From: Hadesarchaea archaeon
Lineage (GTDB): Archaea > Hadarchaeota > Hadarchaeia > Hadarchaeales > Hadarchaeaceae
Reading direction: 5' to 3'
NCBI GenBank assembly: GCA_023129675.1
Contig: JAGMBM010000102.1
Location: forward strand, 1 to 14,109
DNA length: 14,109 nucleotides
Numbering within the stretch: position 1 is the first letter of the stretch; each line of letters begins with the position of its first letter. Under the pieces are notes generated by a model that was given only the letters and a program-made list of their open reading frames with translations, was not told the DNA's origin and ran no database searches. Shown in pieces: positions 6,806 through 13,359 of the stretch. Position numbers and translations under genes: made by a program.

Positions 6806-6914
6806 GCCGGGGTGGCCCAGCCAGGTAAAGGCGGCAGGTTGCTACGAGTTGGAGCTCGCAGATACCTGTTGGCGCGTAAGCGCTTCCAGGGTTCAAATCC
6901 CTGCCCCGGCGCCA
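6806..6914 (+). tRNA. tRNA-Ser(GCT) with 19-nt intron
   Basis: Type II (long variable arm) tRNA. The acceptor stem GCCGGGG/CCCCGGC (6806-6812 with 6904-6910) is perfect, the discriminator is G (6911) and CCA is encoded (6912-6914). The T arm is CAGGG-TTCAAAT-CCCTG, and the variable arm contains GCGCGTAAGCGC. Anticodon GCT is at 6841-6843. An archaeal leucine tRNA would normally have discriminator A, which supports Ser. The intron occupies 6845-6863, after position 37. It folds into a canonical bulge-helix-bulge: 4-bp helix TTGC/GCAG flanked by 3-nt bulges TAC and ATA, with inner helix GAG/CTC. The splicing endonuclease would cut TA|C and AT|A. It is probably cotranscribed with the 7S RNA. T-rich sequence at 6925-6934 may terminate the unit. 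Confidence 0.95.
6897..6914 (+). repeat. tRNA 3'-end direct repeat, left copy (att-like)
   Basis: The final 18 bases of the tRNA-Ser gene, including CCA, recur at 7704-7721 with 16 of 18 identities. The two copies bracket the AT-rich segment carrying the homing endonuclease gene. The arrangement resembles left and right junctions of a tRNA-targeted insertion. Confidence 0.5.
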
Positions 6915-7092
6915 TTACTTTCGGTCATTATTATTCAATGGGATTTGGTTAGTTTCGCAAGCAATTAACATGAGTGTTTAATCCAGCATAATTTGAACAT
7001 TTTGTTTTATGAATACTTTCGGTGGCCTCTCCCCAAAAACCGCTTGAAAGGATACGCGGATTCTTCATTAATGAACATCGGAGAGGAGTCAA
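6915..7092. other. AT-rich intergenic segment between tRNA-Ser and homing endonuclease
   Basis: No gene is supported in these 178 bp. The segment contains a 10-bp direct repeat, TACTTTCGGT, at 6916-6925 and 7014-7023, and a T-rich run at 6997-7008 that could terminate the tRNA transcript. At the right end GGAGAGGAG (7079-7087) is the ribosome-binding site for the endonuclease gene. I see no bulge-helix-bulge motif that would mark an RNA intron here. Confidence 0.5.
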
Positions 7093-7728
7093 ATGCGGCG
7101 CATCCTCAAGGTATCAATTGAAGAGGTAAGAATACATGCGCATCTTTGTGCTGATGGTTATCTCTACATTTCTAGAGAAAGAGAAAATGGAAGGTGGAGA
7201 AGGCGTTACCAACTCCGATATTCAAATACCGATGAGACTCTAAGAGAAGAGTTTGCTAATGATGTCCTAACCGTTTACAATATAATGGCGGCGCGGTGTA
7301 GGAAAGGAGAGATCGGGATTAAAGCTAAATGGATATTTCAAAGACTCTCGGACTTGGGGGCAAAAAACAGTCACAGATGGTTTATAGGATCTGAAATACT
7401 CAAAAGCTCTAAAGCAACCAAAATAGCTTGGTTAAAAGCATTTTTTGACGATGAAGGTAGAGTCGAATTACCAAACCCCCCAAAGGATTATCATAGAAGA
7501 ATAACAATTAAATCTGTAAACAAAAGAGGTTTACAACAAGTTCAAAATTTGTTAAAAAATCTTTCTATAAAATCCATTATAACCGGTGAGAACTCAGACA
7601 AAACCTATTACCTCAGGATATGTAGAAAAGACGACATTCGTAAGTATGCTCAATCGATTGGTTTTAATCACCCAAAAAAAGCTAGAGATTTAAACATATT
7701 GCTATCCCAGCCCTGGCGCCACCTTTAA
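7093..7728 (+). CDS. LAGLIDADG family homing endonuclease
   Basis: Predicted site-specific DNA endonuclease of 211 residues with two LAGLIDADG-type repeats, the monomeric form. The first repeat is 'VRIHAHLCADGYLYI' (residues ~12-26) and the second 'IAWLKAFFDDEGRVEL' (~116-131). Each ends in the acidic residue (Asp22, Asp/Glu124-126) that binds the catalytic metal. Each is followed by beta-strand sequence with the family pattern, 'YQLRYSNTDETLREEF' and 'RRITIKSVNKRGLQQVQNLLKNLSI'. The C-terminus 'CRKDDIRKYAQSIGFNHPKKARDLN' is also typical. The ATG at 7093 has the strong site GGAGAGGAG. The gene is visibly richer in A and T and in AGA/AAA codons than its neighbours. It appears free-standing: no intein splicing blocks are seen and no host exon is recognised. 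Its last codons contain the right copy of the tRNA-end repeat. Confidence 0.88.
   Translation: MRRILKVSIEEVRIHAHLCADGYLYISRERENGRWRRRYQLRYSNTDETLREEFANDVLTVYNIMAARCRKGEIGIKAKWIFQRLSDLGAKNSHRWFIGSEILKSSKATKIAWLKAFFDDEGRVELPNPPKDYHRRITIKSVNKRGLQQVQNLLKNLSIKSIITGENSDKTYYLRICRKDDIRKYAQSIGFNHPKKARDLNILLSQPWRHL
7704..7721 (+). repeat. tRNA 3'-end direct repeat, right copy (att-like)
   Basis: Eighteen bases matching 16 of the last 18 of tRNA-Ser (6897-6914), including GGCGCCA. They lie inside the last codons of the endonuclease gene (encoding the SQPWRH region). No T-arm or other tRNA sequence precedes this copy, so it is a fragment and not a tRNA gene. It marks the point where composition returns to that of the surrounding genome. 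Confidence 0.5.
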
Positions 7729-7730
7729 GT
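7723..7730 (+). promoter_or_regulatory. Possible TATA box for the RMD1-like gene
   Basis: CTTTAAGT lies about 24-35 bp before the candidate starts at 7747 and 7762, a plausible archaeal box position. It overlaps the stop codon of the endonuclease gene. Weak evidence from position and composition only. Confidence 0.35.
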
Positions 7731-7761
7731 TTTCTCGGGGTCAAACGTGAGTGGTGGACAG

Positions 7762-8922
7762 ATGCCGGAAGCACCAACCTTGACCGGGCGGGTAGTCTTC
7801 CAGTATTTCTATGATGTCGGGGGTGAAATCGAGCTCGAGCGCATACCCAAACAAAAGCTCAACGTGATTGAACGCCATGTCCCAAGAGGGACAAGAATTC
7901 TGTCACCAAAATATGAGGAGGTGGGTCTCCAGCCAATCGAGATCGACCTCGGGGCAAGGAAGATCGACCGGCACAAGGCCACCATCGAAGGGCACATCTT
8001 CCCCATCGGCGTTATAGGAATCAACATAAACATCGAATTCCGCAGGGCGAGCTTTGAGAGTGCCACAAAACTCGTCACCCTGAACGAGAGGCGGGTGAAA
8101 GTGGGTGAGAATGAAATCGACTTTGACGAGTTACCACTCGAGCTCTTCAAGGACCTCATGAAAACGATAAAATCCGCGATAGCTTATCCCTACCCCGCAT
8201 TTGAACTTCCGGAGATTTACACCCTCATCTTGATCGCCGGGTCAGAGCCAAGGCTGGAGGCAGAAGATTTCTTGAATAAGTTTCGAAAGCAGACCGCGGG
8301 GCTGCTGCGCGGGGAACGAGACTGGCAATCGCTCAGCGACAAAGAAGTCGAAGATGCTCTGAAGCCTTACCTGAGTTATTCTGACGAGGACATCGTAATC
8401 GTCGACTGGTACGCAGCGCTCATCAGCGGCGCGGTTGAATACACCGACGAGCTCGTGCGCATGATCGAGTTCGCGCGAATCCAATTGCTCGAGCTCAAGA
8501 CCTACGACCGCTTGCTCGACCGCCGCGTGGAACGGGCCTACAGTTCGCTTCGTACCGCCCTCGTTGGCCCCCGCATGGGCATAACTTGGCGAAGCCGTCC
8601 TTACGGGGAGCTTGCTCGGACCGCGAGTGAGCTAGCGGAACTGCGCATCGAGGTCATGGACTACGTGGGGGACCTCCGCAACATCCTGAAGTTCACGGGA
8701 GAGTGGTACCTGGGGAAGCTCTACCGCGTCGCGAGCGAGCGCTTCCGCATCGCCGACTGGCTGGCGTTAGTCGACAAGAAGCTCGATCAGTTGCAGGAGC
8801 TCTACGCATTGGCGATGGAGCGCATCGATGTGCACCGGGCGACCACGCTCGAGTTCCTGATGATGCTGCTAATCATAGCCATAGTCGTGCTCGAGGTAAT
8901 CATGATCGTCCAAGGGCTTTAG
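7762..8922 (+). CDS. RMD1/DUF155-like membrane-anchored protein
   Basis: Protein of 386 residues with a single C-terminal transmembrane segment, 'LEFLMMLLIIAIVVLEVIMIV', and no signal peptide. The bulk is therefore cytosolic and tail-anchored. The order of a mixed alpha/beta N-terminal half, a helical segment, and a final 'KKLDQLQELYALAMERIDVHRATTLEFLMM' before the membrane helix resembles the RMD1/YagE (DUF155, COG1723) family. In eukaryotes that family includes mitochondrial inner-membrane proteins linked to mitochondrial translation; the archaeal role is unknown. No enzyme active site is evident. I prefer ATG 7762 because GTGGTGG lies just upstream; GTG 7747 would add five residues (MSGGQ). 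It stands alone between the endonuclease and tRNA-Val. Family assignment is by pattern and is moderately sure. Confidence 0.7.
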   Translation: MPEAPTLTGRVVFQYFYDVGGEIELERIPKQKLNVIERHVPRGTRILSPKYEEVGLQPIEIDLGARKIDRHKATIEGHIFPIGVIGININIEFRRASFESATKLVTLNERRVKVGENEIDFDELPLELFKDLMKTIKSAIAYPYPAFELPEIYTLILIAGSEPRLEAEDFLNKFRKQTAGLLRGERDWQSLSDKEVEDALKPYLSYSDEDIVIVDWYAALISGAVEYTDELVRMIEFARIQLLELKTYDRLLDRRVERAYSSLRTALVGPRMGITWRSRPYGELARTASELAELRIEVMDYVGDLRNILKFTGEWYLGKLYRVASERFRIADWLALVDKKLDQLQELYALAMERIDVHRATTLEFLMMLLIIAIVVLEVIMIVQGL

Positions 8923-8930
8923 GCGAGCAC

Positions 8931-8939
8931 GCTTTTATC
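8931..8939 (+). promoter_or_regulatory. Probable promoter of tRNA-Val
   Basis: The box GCTTTTATC, whose TTTTAT core matches an archaeal TATA element, is centred about 25 bp before the mature 5' end of tRNA-Val at 8961. This is the standard archaeal spacing. Confidence 0.5.
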
Positions 8940-8960
8940 TGTGGGAACAAAAAATTAACT

Positions 8961-9052
8961 GGGCCCGTGGTCTAGTGGTTAAGACGCCACCCTTACATCC
9001 ATTTCGGTGAGAAAGGTGGAGGTCCCGAGTTCGAGTCTCGGCGGGCCCACCA
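8961..9052 (+). tRNA. tRNA-Val(TAC) with 16-nt intron
   Basis: Acceptor stem GGGCCCG/CGGGCCC (8961-8967 with 9042-9048), discriminator A (9049) and encoded CCA (9050-9052). The D arm is GTCT-AGTGGTTA-AGAC, anticodon stem CCACC/GGTGG, and T arm CCGAG-TTCGAGT-CTCGG. Anticodon TAC is at 8994-8996. The intron at 8998-9013 follows position 37. It forms a bulge-helix-bulge: helix CTTA/TGAG (one T-G pair), 3-nt bulges CAT and AAA, and a short inner hairpin CC-ATTTC-GG. Predicted cuts are CA|T and AA|A, restoring a seven-base anticodon loop. T-rich sequence just after CCA (9058-9063) may terminate transcription. Confidence 0.96.
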
Positions 9053-9061
9053 CCAAATTTT

Positions 9062-9580
9062 CTAACGGGCCCCTGCCATCTTCTGGATTTCGCGATGCAG
9101 CGCCTTGAAGCGAGCGAGCGCCGGGTGCTCCGGTCCTAGCTCGGTCCTGAACCAATCAAGGGCCCTCTCGTACGATGCCGTGCGGCGCCCCATCACCAGC
9201 TTATCAGCGTAGGCGATGACCTTCTCCTCGAGCGTTCGGGGCATGAAATCCCGCGCTGGGAGCCCAAGCTCCCTCGCCTCACCAGCTGGGATCCCGGCAC
9301 CCAAATGACGCTCGGCGAACTGCGCAAATTTGCTCAACCCGAAGCCCCGCAGGATCTTTGCCCCCTCGACACCATGCCTGATGCCGTGCGTCCGAGCCCG
9401 CCCGATGTCGTGCAGCAATGCCCCCAGACTCACGAGCCTCAGGTCGAGCTTGTGACCATTCGCACGAATTCGCCGGGCGAGCCTTAGGGAAATCCGCTCG
9501 ACGGCAAGACAGTGCTGGACAACTTCCCTTGAACAACCAGCCTCGCGCAGCGCGCGAAGCGCTTCCTTCCGCCCAAACAA
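9062..9580 (-). CDS. HDIG-domain phosphohydrolase-like protein (TIGR00295-like)
   Basis: 172-residue HD-domain protein, predicted metal-dependent phosphohydrolase acting on an unknown nucleotide or phosphoester. The HD ligands are readable: H23 in 'VVQHCLAV', H57-D58 in 'LLHDIG', H69 in 'GIRHGVEG', H92 in 'ERHLG' and D126 in 'AYADKLV'. The general plan fits the small archaeal HDIG family TIGR00295. There is no fused regulatory or RNA-binding domain. The start is TTG 9580, preceded by GGGGAG, and no closer in-frame ATG exists. The gene faces tRNA-Val and ends 9 bp beyond its CCA, so the two transcripts converge. It is divergent from the surface-protein gene. Substrate cannot be assigned. Confidence 0.9.
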   Translation of the reverse strand: MFGRKEALRALREAGCSREVVQHCLAVERISLRLARRIRANGHKLDLRLVSLGALLHDIGRARTHGIRHGVEGAKILRGFGLSKFAQFAERHLGAGIPAGEARELGLPARDFMPRTLEEKVIAYADKLVMGRRTASYERALDWFRTELGPEHPALARFKALHREIQKMAGAR

Positions 9581-9852
9581 CTAGCTCCCCATTAGGTTAG
9601 GAATATGCAATACCACTTATTTCTTTTGGCGATCAAGAGCGAATGGGCCCTACGCCTTGCCCGACTAAAGGAATGCCCGATAACTGAGATTAGGGGTCAA
9701 AGAGCAAGTAGCTGTGCGCGCCGTAAAGTGCGAGCGGAGAATCGCGTAAAACTGTGGCTAATTCCACTGCCATAATTGAGGTTGATTTTATGGCATATCG
9801 ACAACATTTTAGGCTTTAACTACCTGATTTTAATTGGGGAAGGAGGTAATAA
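9581..9852. promoter_or_regulatory. Intergenic region upstream of surface-protein gene, with inverted repeat
   Basis: No coding region or confident RNA gene is seen in these 272 bp. A perfect 8-bp inverted repeat, TGCCATAA (9768-9775) and TTATGGCA (9788-9795), with a 12-nt spacer lies ~60 bp before the start codon, just upstream of the TATA-like GCTTTAAC (9813-9820). It could be an operator. The box predicts a transcript starting near 9840, immediately before the strong ribosome-binding site GGAGGT (9842-9847). Further GC-rich inverted segments near 9640-9760 do not form a structure I recognise. Confidence 0.4.
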
Positions 9853-12800
9853 GTGAGGACCGAGCGATTTAAAGGCGTTTCGCTGTCAATCTTAGTAATC
9901 GCTTCACTGGTAGTGCCAGTTGTATTGCTTTCGTCCCCCAGCCCAGTGCATGCTGCTTTGACCCCACATGCTCCAATTTACATAAATGGCAATGGCGGGT
10001 TTTTATGCCCAGATCCTGTAAACGGCGGTGGCTCGGGAACGGAGAACGACCCCTACATCATAGAGAACTGGGACACAAGCAGAATCCATATAGCGAACAC
10101 GACCGCGCACTTCGTCATCAGGAACTGCTACGTACATGGTACATACGGAATTGACCTCTGGAGGGTGAAAAAAGGGAGGATCGAGAATAACACATGCCAG
10201 AACAACCAGGAATACGGCATCTCCCTATGGTACTCGACCAACATCACGCTCAACAACAACAAACTCGCCAACAACCGATACAACTTAGAAGTGTCGGGTT
10301 CGGACCTATCTCACTTCATCCATGACATTGACAACACCAACCTCGTGAACGGCAAGCCCATCTATTACCTAATTGACAACAGCAACTTGGTCATCAACCA
10401 GGACAACACCGTCGGGTACCTAGGCCTGATATCCTGTGATAACATCGGAGTGGAGAACTTGGTGTTCGGGAGTAACGCGCAGGGAATCTTCCTCGCTTAC
10501 ACTGAGAACAGCCACATAGAGAACTGCGTTTTCTCTAACAACGAGAACAGCATCTACCTATGGGAATCTAACAACAACACGCTGATCGGAAACACCATTG
10601 ATAACAGCAACGGCATCCGCCTAGACTACTCCAACACCAACACGCTGATTGGAAACACCTGCGACAACCACAGGGGCTACTGGCGCCCAGGCATCAACCT
10701 GCAGGTCTCCGACAACAACACCCTAATCAACAACATATGCGAGAACAACGGCTACGGCATTCACCTACACTGGTCGGACAACAACCGCATTTATCATAAC
10801 AATTTTATAAACAATGCAGATCAGGCAAGCGATGACGGCTCTAATTACTGGGACAACGGCTACCCCTCTGGCGGTAACTACTGGAGTGATTACACTGGTG
10901 TTGACAGTTATAGAGGCGAAAATCAGGACATCCTAGGAAGCGATGGAATAGGCGACACGCCACATTACGGCGACCGCTACCCACTCATTAGGCCGTGGGA
11001 CGAACTCTGGGAGGAAATCAGAACGGTGATCTACCCAACTGTTGATGTTTATGCATTTAGCGGATACGAAACGGGATACTCAAGATCGCAACTGAAATTT
11101 GATATCTGTAGTATTCCGTCCGGATCAAACATACTTTCAGCGAAACTCTGGTTACACAGATTCGCAGCTGATAACTGGAATGGGGAGATCCTGCTTAACA
11201 GGGTTGACGATCAGCTCTGGGGTGAAAATATAACTGCCACCGAATTCGACGCCCAGACCCTCACAAACGAAGAAAACCGAGCGAGCAAATTCATATCGCC
11301 CGGCTGGGATTATTTGGATGTGGAGAACCAGCTGAATGTCGATCACGAAGCTGGGCATACGTATTCGAGCTACAGACTCAGGTGGGCAAACGATAATGGA
11401 AGCGAACCATCAGTTGGAATTGATGACGGCCGATTCCTCGTAATCGAGAGCGAGCCCGACGAACTATCCATTATTTTCTCTTCTAGCGAATACAACGGGA
11501 GAGACCCGTATCTCGAGGTCGTTTACCTCCCGCTCTATAAATGGAACCTCATCGAGACTTGGGCTAGCGCTATTGAAGCCCATTTCGTGTGGCAGCTAAT
11601 CGAAACATGGACCGGGACTGTCCAAGCCCCTGCCAAATGGCAGCTCGTCGAGACTTGGACTGGAACCGTTCGGGCTACTTCACCATGGCGTCTGATCGAG
11701 GCTTGGACAGGAGTCATCGAAGTCCCAGCACTGTGGCAGCCTATCGAAACATGGACGGGAACCATTCGTACAATCGGGTGGAAGCTCATCGAAACTTGGA
11801 CGGGAACTGTTAAGGCCCTAGTTCCGGTTCTTCCTGCACCTTCGTTGATATCTCCGGCAGATGGGACGATAACGAACGACAGCACCCCGACATTCGATTG
11901 GTCCGATGTGGCGGAGGCTGAGAATTATGACCTCCTCGTCGATGATGACGCCGACTTCTCCTCGCCTGAAATCCAGGTGACCGTGCCCGTATCCACCTAC
12001 ACGACGGACGAGCTGCCCGACGATAACTACTCGTGGAAAGTAAGGGCTCGAGATGCCGCCAACAATGTTGGTGACTGGTCAAGCATTTGGACCCTGCTCA
12101 TCAGCGCCGCGCGAGGTGTCGATGTATTCACCTCGCCCAGCTACCAAAGCGGCCTGCCCGGGGCTACGCTCAGCTACACTGTCACGGTTAAGAACGAGGG
12201 GAACATTTCAGATACCTACGCCTTGACTGCGACCGACAGCGCAGGCTGGGGCCCGACCCTATCCAAGGGTTCGCTCGCGCTCGCTCCAAAAACTTATGAC
12301 ACGGTCACCCTGATCGTCACCATACCCGCCGATGCATCGTTAGGCGACCAAGACAACATAACCATCACGGCTAAGTCAACCGTGGACCCGACGGTGAGTG
12401 ACAGTGCCAAGTGCACGGCACAGGCCACGGCCCTAAGGAGAAGAGTGGAGGTTTCTATATCACCCAATATCAAGAGCGGGCCCCCCGGGGAAACGCTCAC
12501 CTACACGGTCACAACCGTAAACGAGGGCGACGCCGAGGACACGTACGATTTAACGGCAACTGACGCCCTAGCTTGGGGTGCGAGTGTCTCTCCGAACTCG
12601 CTCACGATCGCGGCTGGAGGCAGCGACACCGCTACCGTAAGCGTCGTTATTCCTGCGGGCACAGCGAGTGGCATAGAGGACGAGATAACCGTCAAGGCGA
12701 CATCGCGGTCGGATCTGACGGTAAGCGATAGCGCTACCTGCATCGCGAGCGCTGCTGCGGTGGGGGGCGTGAAGGTTTCTATATCACCCGAAACCAAGAG

Positions 12801-13233
12801 CGGGCCCCCCGAGGAAATGCTCACCTACACGGTTACGGTCAAAAACGAAGGGAACGTCGGGGACACGTATATTCTGAGCACGGCTGGAGCACCCGACTGG
12901 TCGCCACGAGTCGAAAATACCTCGCTCACCCTCAACGCGGGGAGGGCCGGCGAGACCACCCTAACCGTCACGATCCCGCCCGGCGCGAGCGAGGGCGCCT
13001 CGAAAACGGTTACCGTGACCGCGATATCCGTGGGGGATCCCACGGTGGTCGGCAGTGATACCTGTAGGGCGATCGTCAAGGATGCGCCAGAAAGGCCTGA
13101 GGTGCTTCCCATTCCGCTCACGATCTCAGCGTTTCTGATAGGCGCTGCCATACTCGCGACGGCCTACCTGCTGCGCGTGCGGTCAAAAAGGGCGGCACGG
13201 CGAAGGGTGCTCAGAGGACCAAGGAGGATTTAA
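9853..13233 (+). CDS. Large multidomain cell-surface protein (NosD beta-helix, DNRLRE-like, Trp repeats, NEW3 domains, TM anchor)
   Basis: 1126-residue exported, membrane-anchored protein. Residues 1-35 are a signal peptide with likely cleavage after 'SPVHA'. Residues ~41-378 form a right-handed beta-helix of NosD/CASH type, with many 'NNTLIGNT...N-G-I' turns. Residues ~390-561 resemble a DNRLRE/CBM96 domain ('SRSQLKFDICSIPSGSNILSAKLWL'). Residues 564-658 are six Trp repeats. Residues ~661-752 are an Ig/Fn3-like domain ('SPADGTITNDSTPTFDW'). Three NEW3-like domains start at about residues 756, 865 and 973. One transmembrane helix lies at ~1089-1108, followed by an Arg/Lys-rich cytosolic tail. 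The GTG start has GGAGGT five bases upstream. NosD-type helices often bind or process carbohydrates, but no catalytic residue is identified. A structural or adhesive surface role is inferred. Confidence 0.92.
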   Translation: MRTERFKGVSLSILVIASLVVPVVLLSSPSPVHAALTPHAPIYINGNGGFLCPDPVNGGGSGTENDPYIIENWDTSRIHIANTTAHFVIRNCYVHGTYGIDLWRVKKGRIENNTCQNNQEYGISLWYSTNITLNNNKLANNRYNLEVSGSDLSHFIHDIDNTNLVNGKPIYYLIDNSNLVINQDNTVGYLGLISCDNIGVENLVFGSNAQGIFLAYTENSHIENCVFSNNENSIYLWESNNNTLIGNTIDNSNGIRLDYSNTNTLIGNTCDNHRGYWRPGINLQVSDNNTLINNICENNGYGIHLHWSDNNRIYHNNFINNADQASDDGSNYWDNGYPSGGNYWSDYTGVDSYRGENQDILGSDGIGDTPHYGDRYPLIRPWDELWEEIRTVIYPTVDVYAFSGYETGYSRSQLKFDICSIPSGSNILSAKLWLHRFAADNWNGEILLNRVDDQLWGENITATEFDAQTLTNEENRASKFISPGWDYLDVENQLNVDHEAGHTYSSYRLRWANDNGSEPSVGIDDGRFLVIESEPDELSIIFSSSEYNGRDPYLEVVYLPLYKWNLIETWASAIEAHFVWQLIETWTGTVQAPAKWQLVETWTGTVRATSPWRLIEAWTGVIEVPALWQPIETWTGTIRTIGWKLIETWTGTVKALVPVLPAPSLISPADGTITNDSTPTFDWSDVAEAENYDLLVDDDADFSSPEIQVTVPVSTYTTDELPDDNYSWKVRARDAANNVGDWSSIWTLLISAARGVDVFTSPSYQSGLPGATLSYTVTVKNEGNISDTYALTATDSAGWGPTLSKGSLALAPKTYDTVTLIVTIPADASLGDQDNITITAKSTVDPTVSDSAKCTAQATALRRRVEVSISPNIKSGPPGETLTYTVTTVNEGDAEDTYDLTATDALAWGASVSPNSLTIAAGGSDTATVSVVIPAGTASGIEDEITVKATSRSDLTVSDSATCIASAAAVGGVKVSISPETKSGPPEEMLTYTVTVKNEGNVGDTYILSTAGAPDWSPRVENTSLTLNAGRAGETTLTVTIPPGASEGASKTVTVTAISVGDPTVVGSDTCRAIVKDAPERPEVLPIPLTISAFLIGAAILATAYLLRVRSKRAARRRVLRGPRRI
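11542..11826 (+). repeat. Six tandem 48-bp Trp repeats (W-x-L-I-E-T-W-T-G-T-V/I) in surface protein
   Basis: Repeat units begin at Trp residues 564, 580, 596, 612, 628 and 643, so the period is 16 residues (15 for the fifth). The consensus is W-[NQRK]-L-I-E-T-W-T-G-T-[VI]-x-x-x-x-x. Alternation of large hydrophobic, polar and acidic residues suggests short beta strands forming an extended stalk or solenoid between the globular modules. The DNA copies differ at many third positions, so the repeat is preserved at the protein level. Confidence 0.9.
12118..13092 (+). repeat. Three tandem 324-bp NEW3-like domain repeats
   Basis: Domain units begin near 12118, 12445 and 12769, with a period of about 108 residues. 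Each has the pattern 'V-x-x-x-x-S-P-x-x-x-S-G-x-P-x-x-x-L-x-Y-T-V-T', 'N-E-G', 'D-T-Y' and a late 'D-P/L-T-V'. Units two and three are much closer at DNA level than either is to unit one: a stretch of about 65 bp from 12448 and 12772 is nearly identical. This implies recent duplication or conversion. Confidence 0.85.
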
Positions 13234-13266
13234 ATAAGTGGTAAATCTACCGCCTGCCTAAACGAA

Positions 13267-13359
13267 GTGCCCCTGATTGGTGGAATCGTTGGGGTAGTAG
13301 TAATAATCGGTATTGCATTTGTATTTTACACGAGAAGACGTTTTAAGGAGAGATTTTAA
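13267..13359 (+). pseudogene. Orphan membrane-anchor mini-ORF (possible cut-off C-terminus)
   Basis: Thirty codons from GTG encode a short leader, a hydrophobic helix (core 'GGIVGVVVIIGIAFVFY') and a basic tail 'TRRRFKERF'. The layout is like the C-terminal anchor of an archaeal surface protein. It is in the same reading frame as the surface-protein gene, separated from its TAA by 33 bp with no other in-frame stop. There is no convincing ribosome-binding site before the GTG. It may be the stranded anchor of an older or replaced protein end, or a genuine membrane miniprotein. The composition is more AT-rich than the adjacent NEW3 region. Existence of a product is unproven. Confidence 0.4.

Noticed and set aside
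6697-6968. Open frames on both strands across the 7S RNA and tRNA-Ser
   Set aside because: They cover structured RNA genes with paired helices and tetraloops; the protein sequences are low complexity and have no recognisable domain.
7704-7721. A second tRNA gene ending in GGCGCCA
   Set aside because: Only 18 bases resemble a tRNA end; no T arm, anticodon arm or 5' acceptor strand is found upstream.
9640-9760. Possible small RNA (C/D or H/ACA type) in the region before the surface-protein gene
   Set aside because: A CTGA stretch is present but no matching C box, kink-turn or stable paired stem could be assembled by eye.
11152-13151. Minus-strand frames opposite the surface protein
   Set aside because: They repeat with the same period as the NEW3 and Trp repeats of the plus strand, so they are shadows of that gene.
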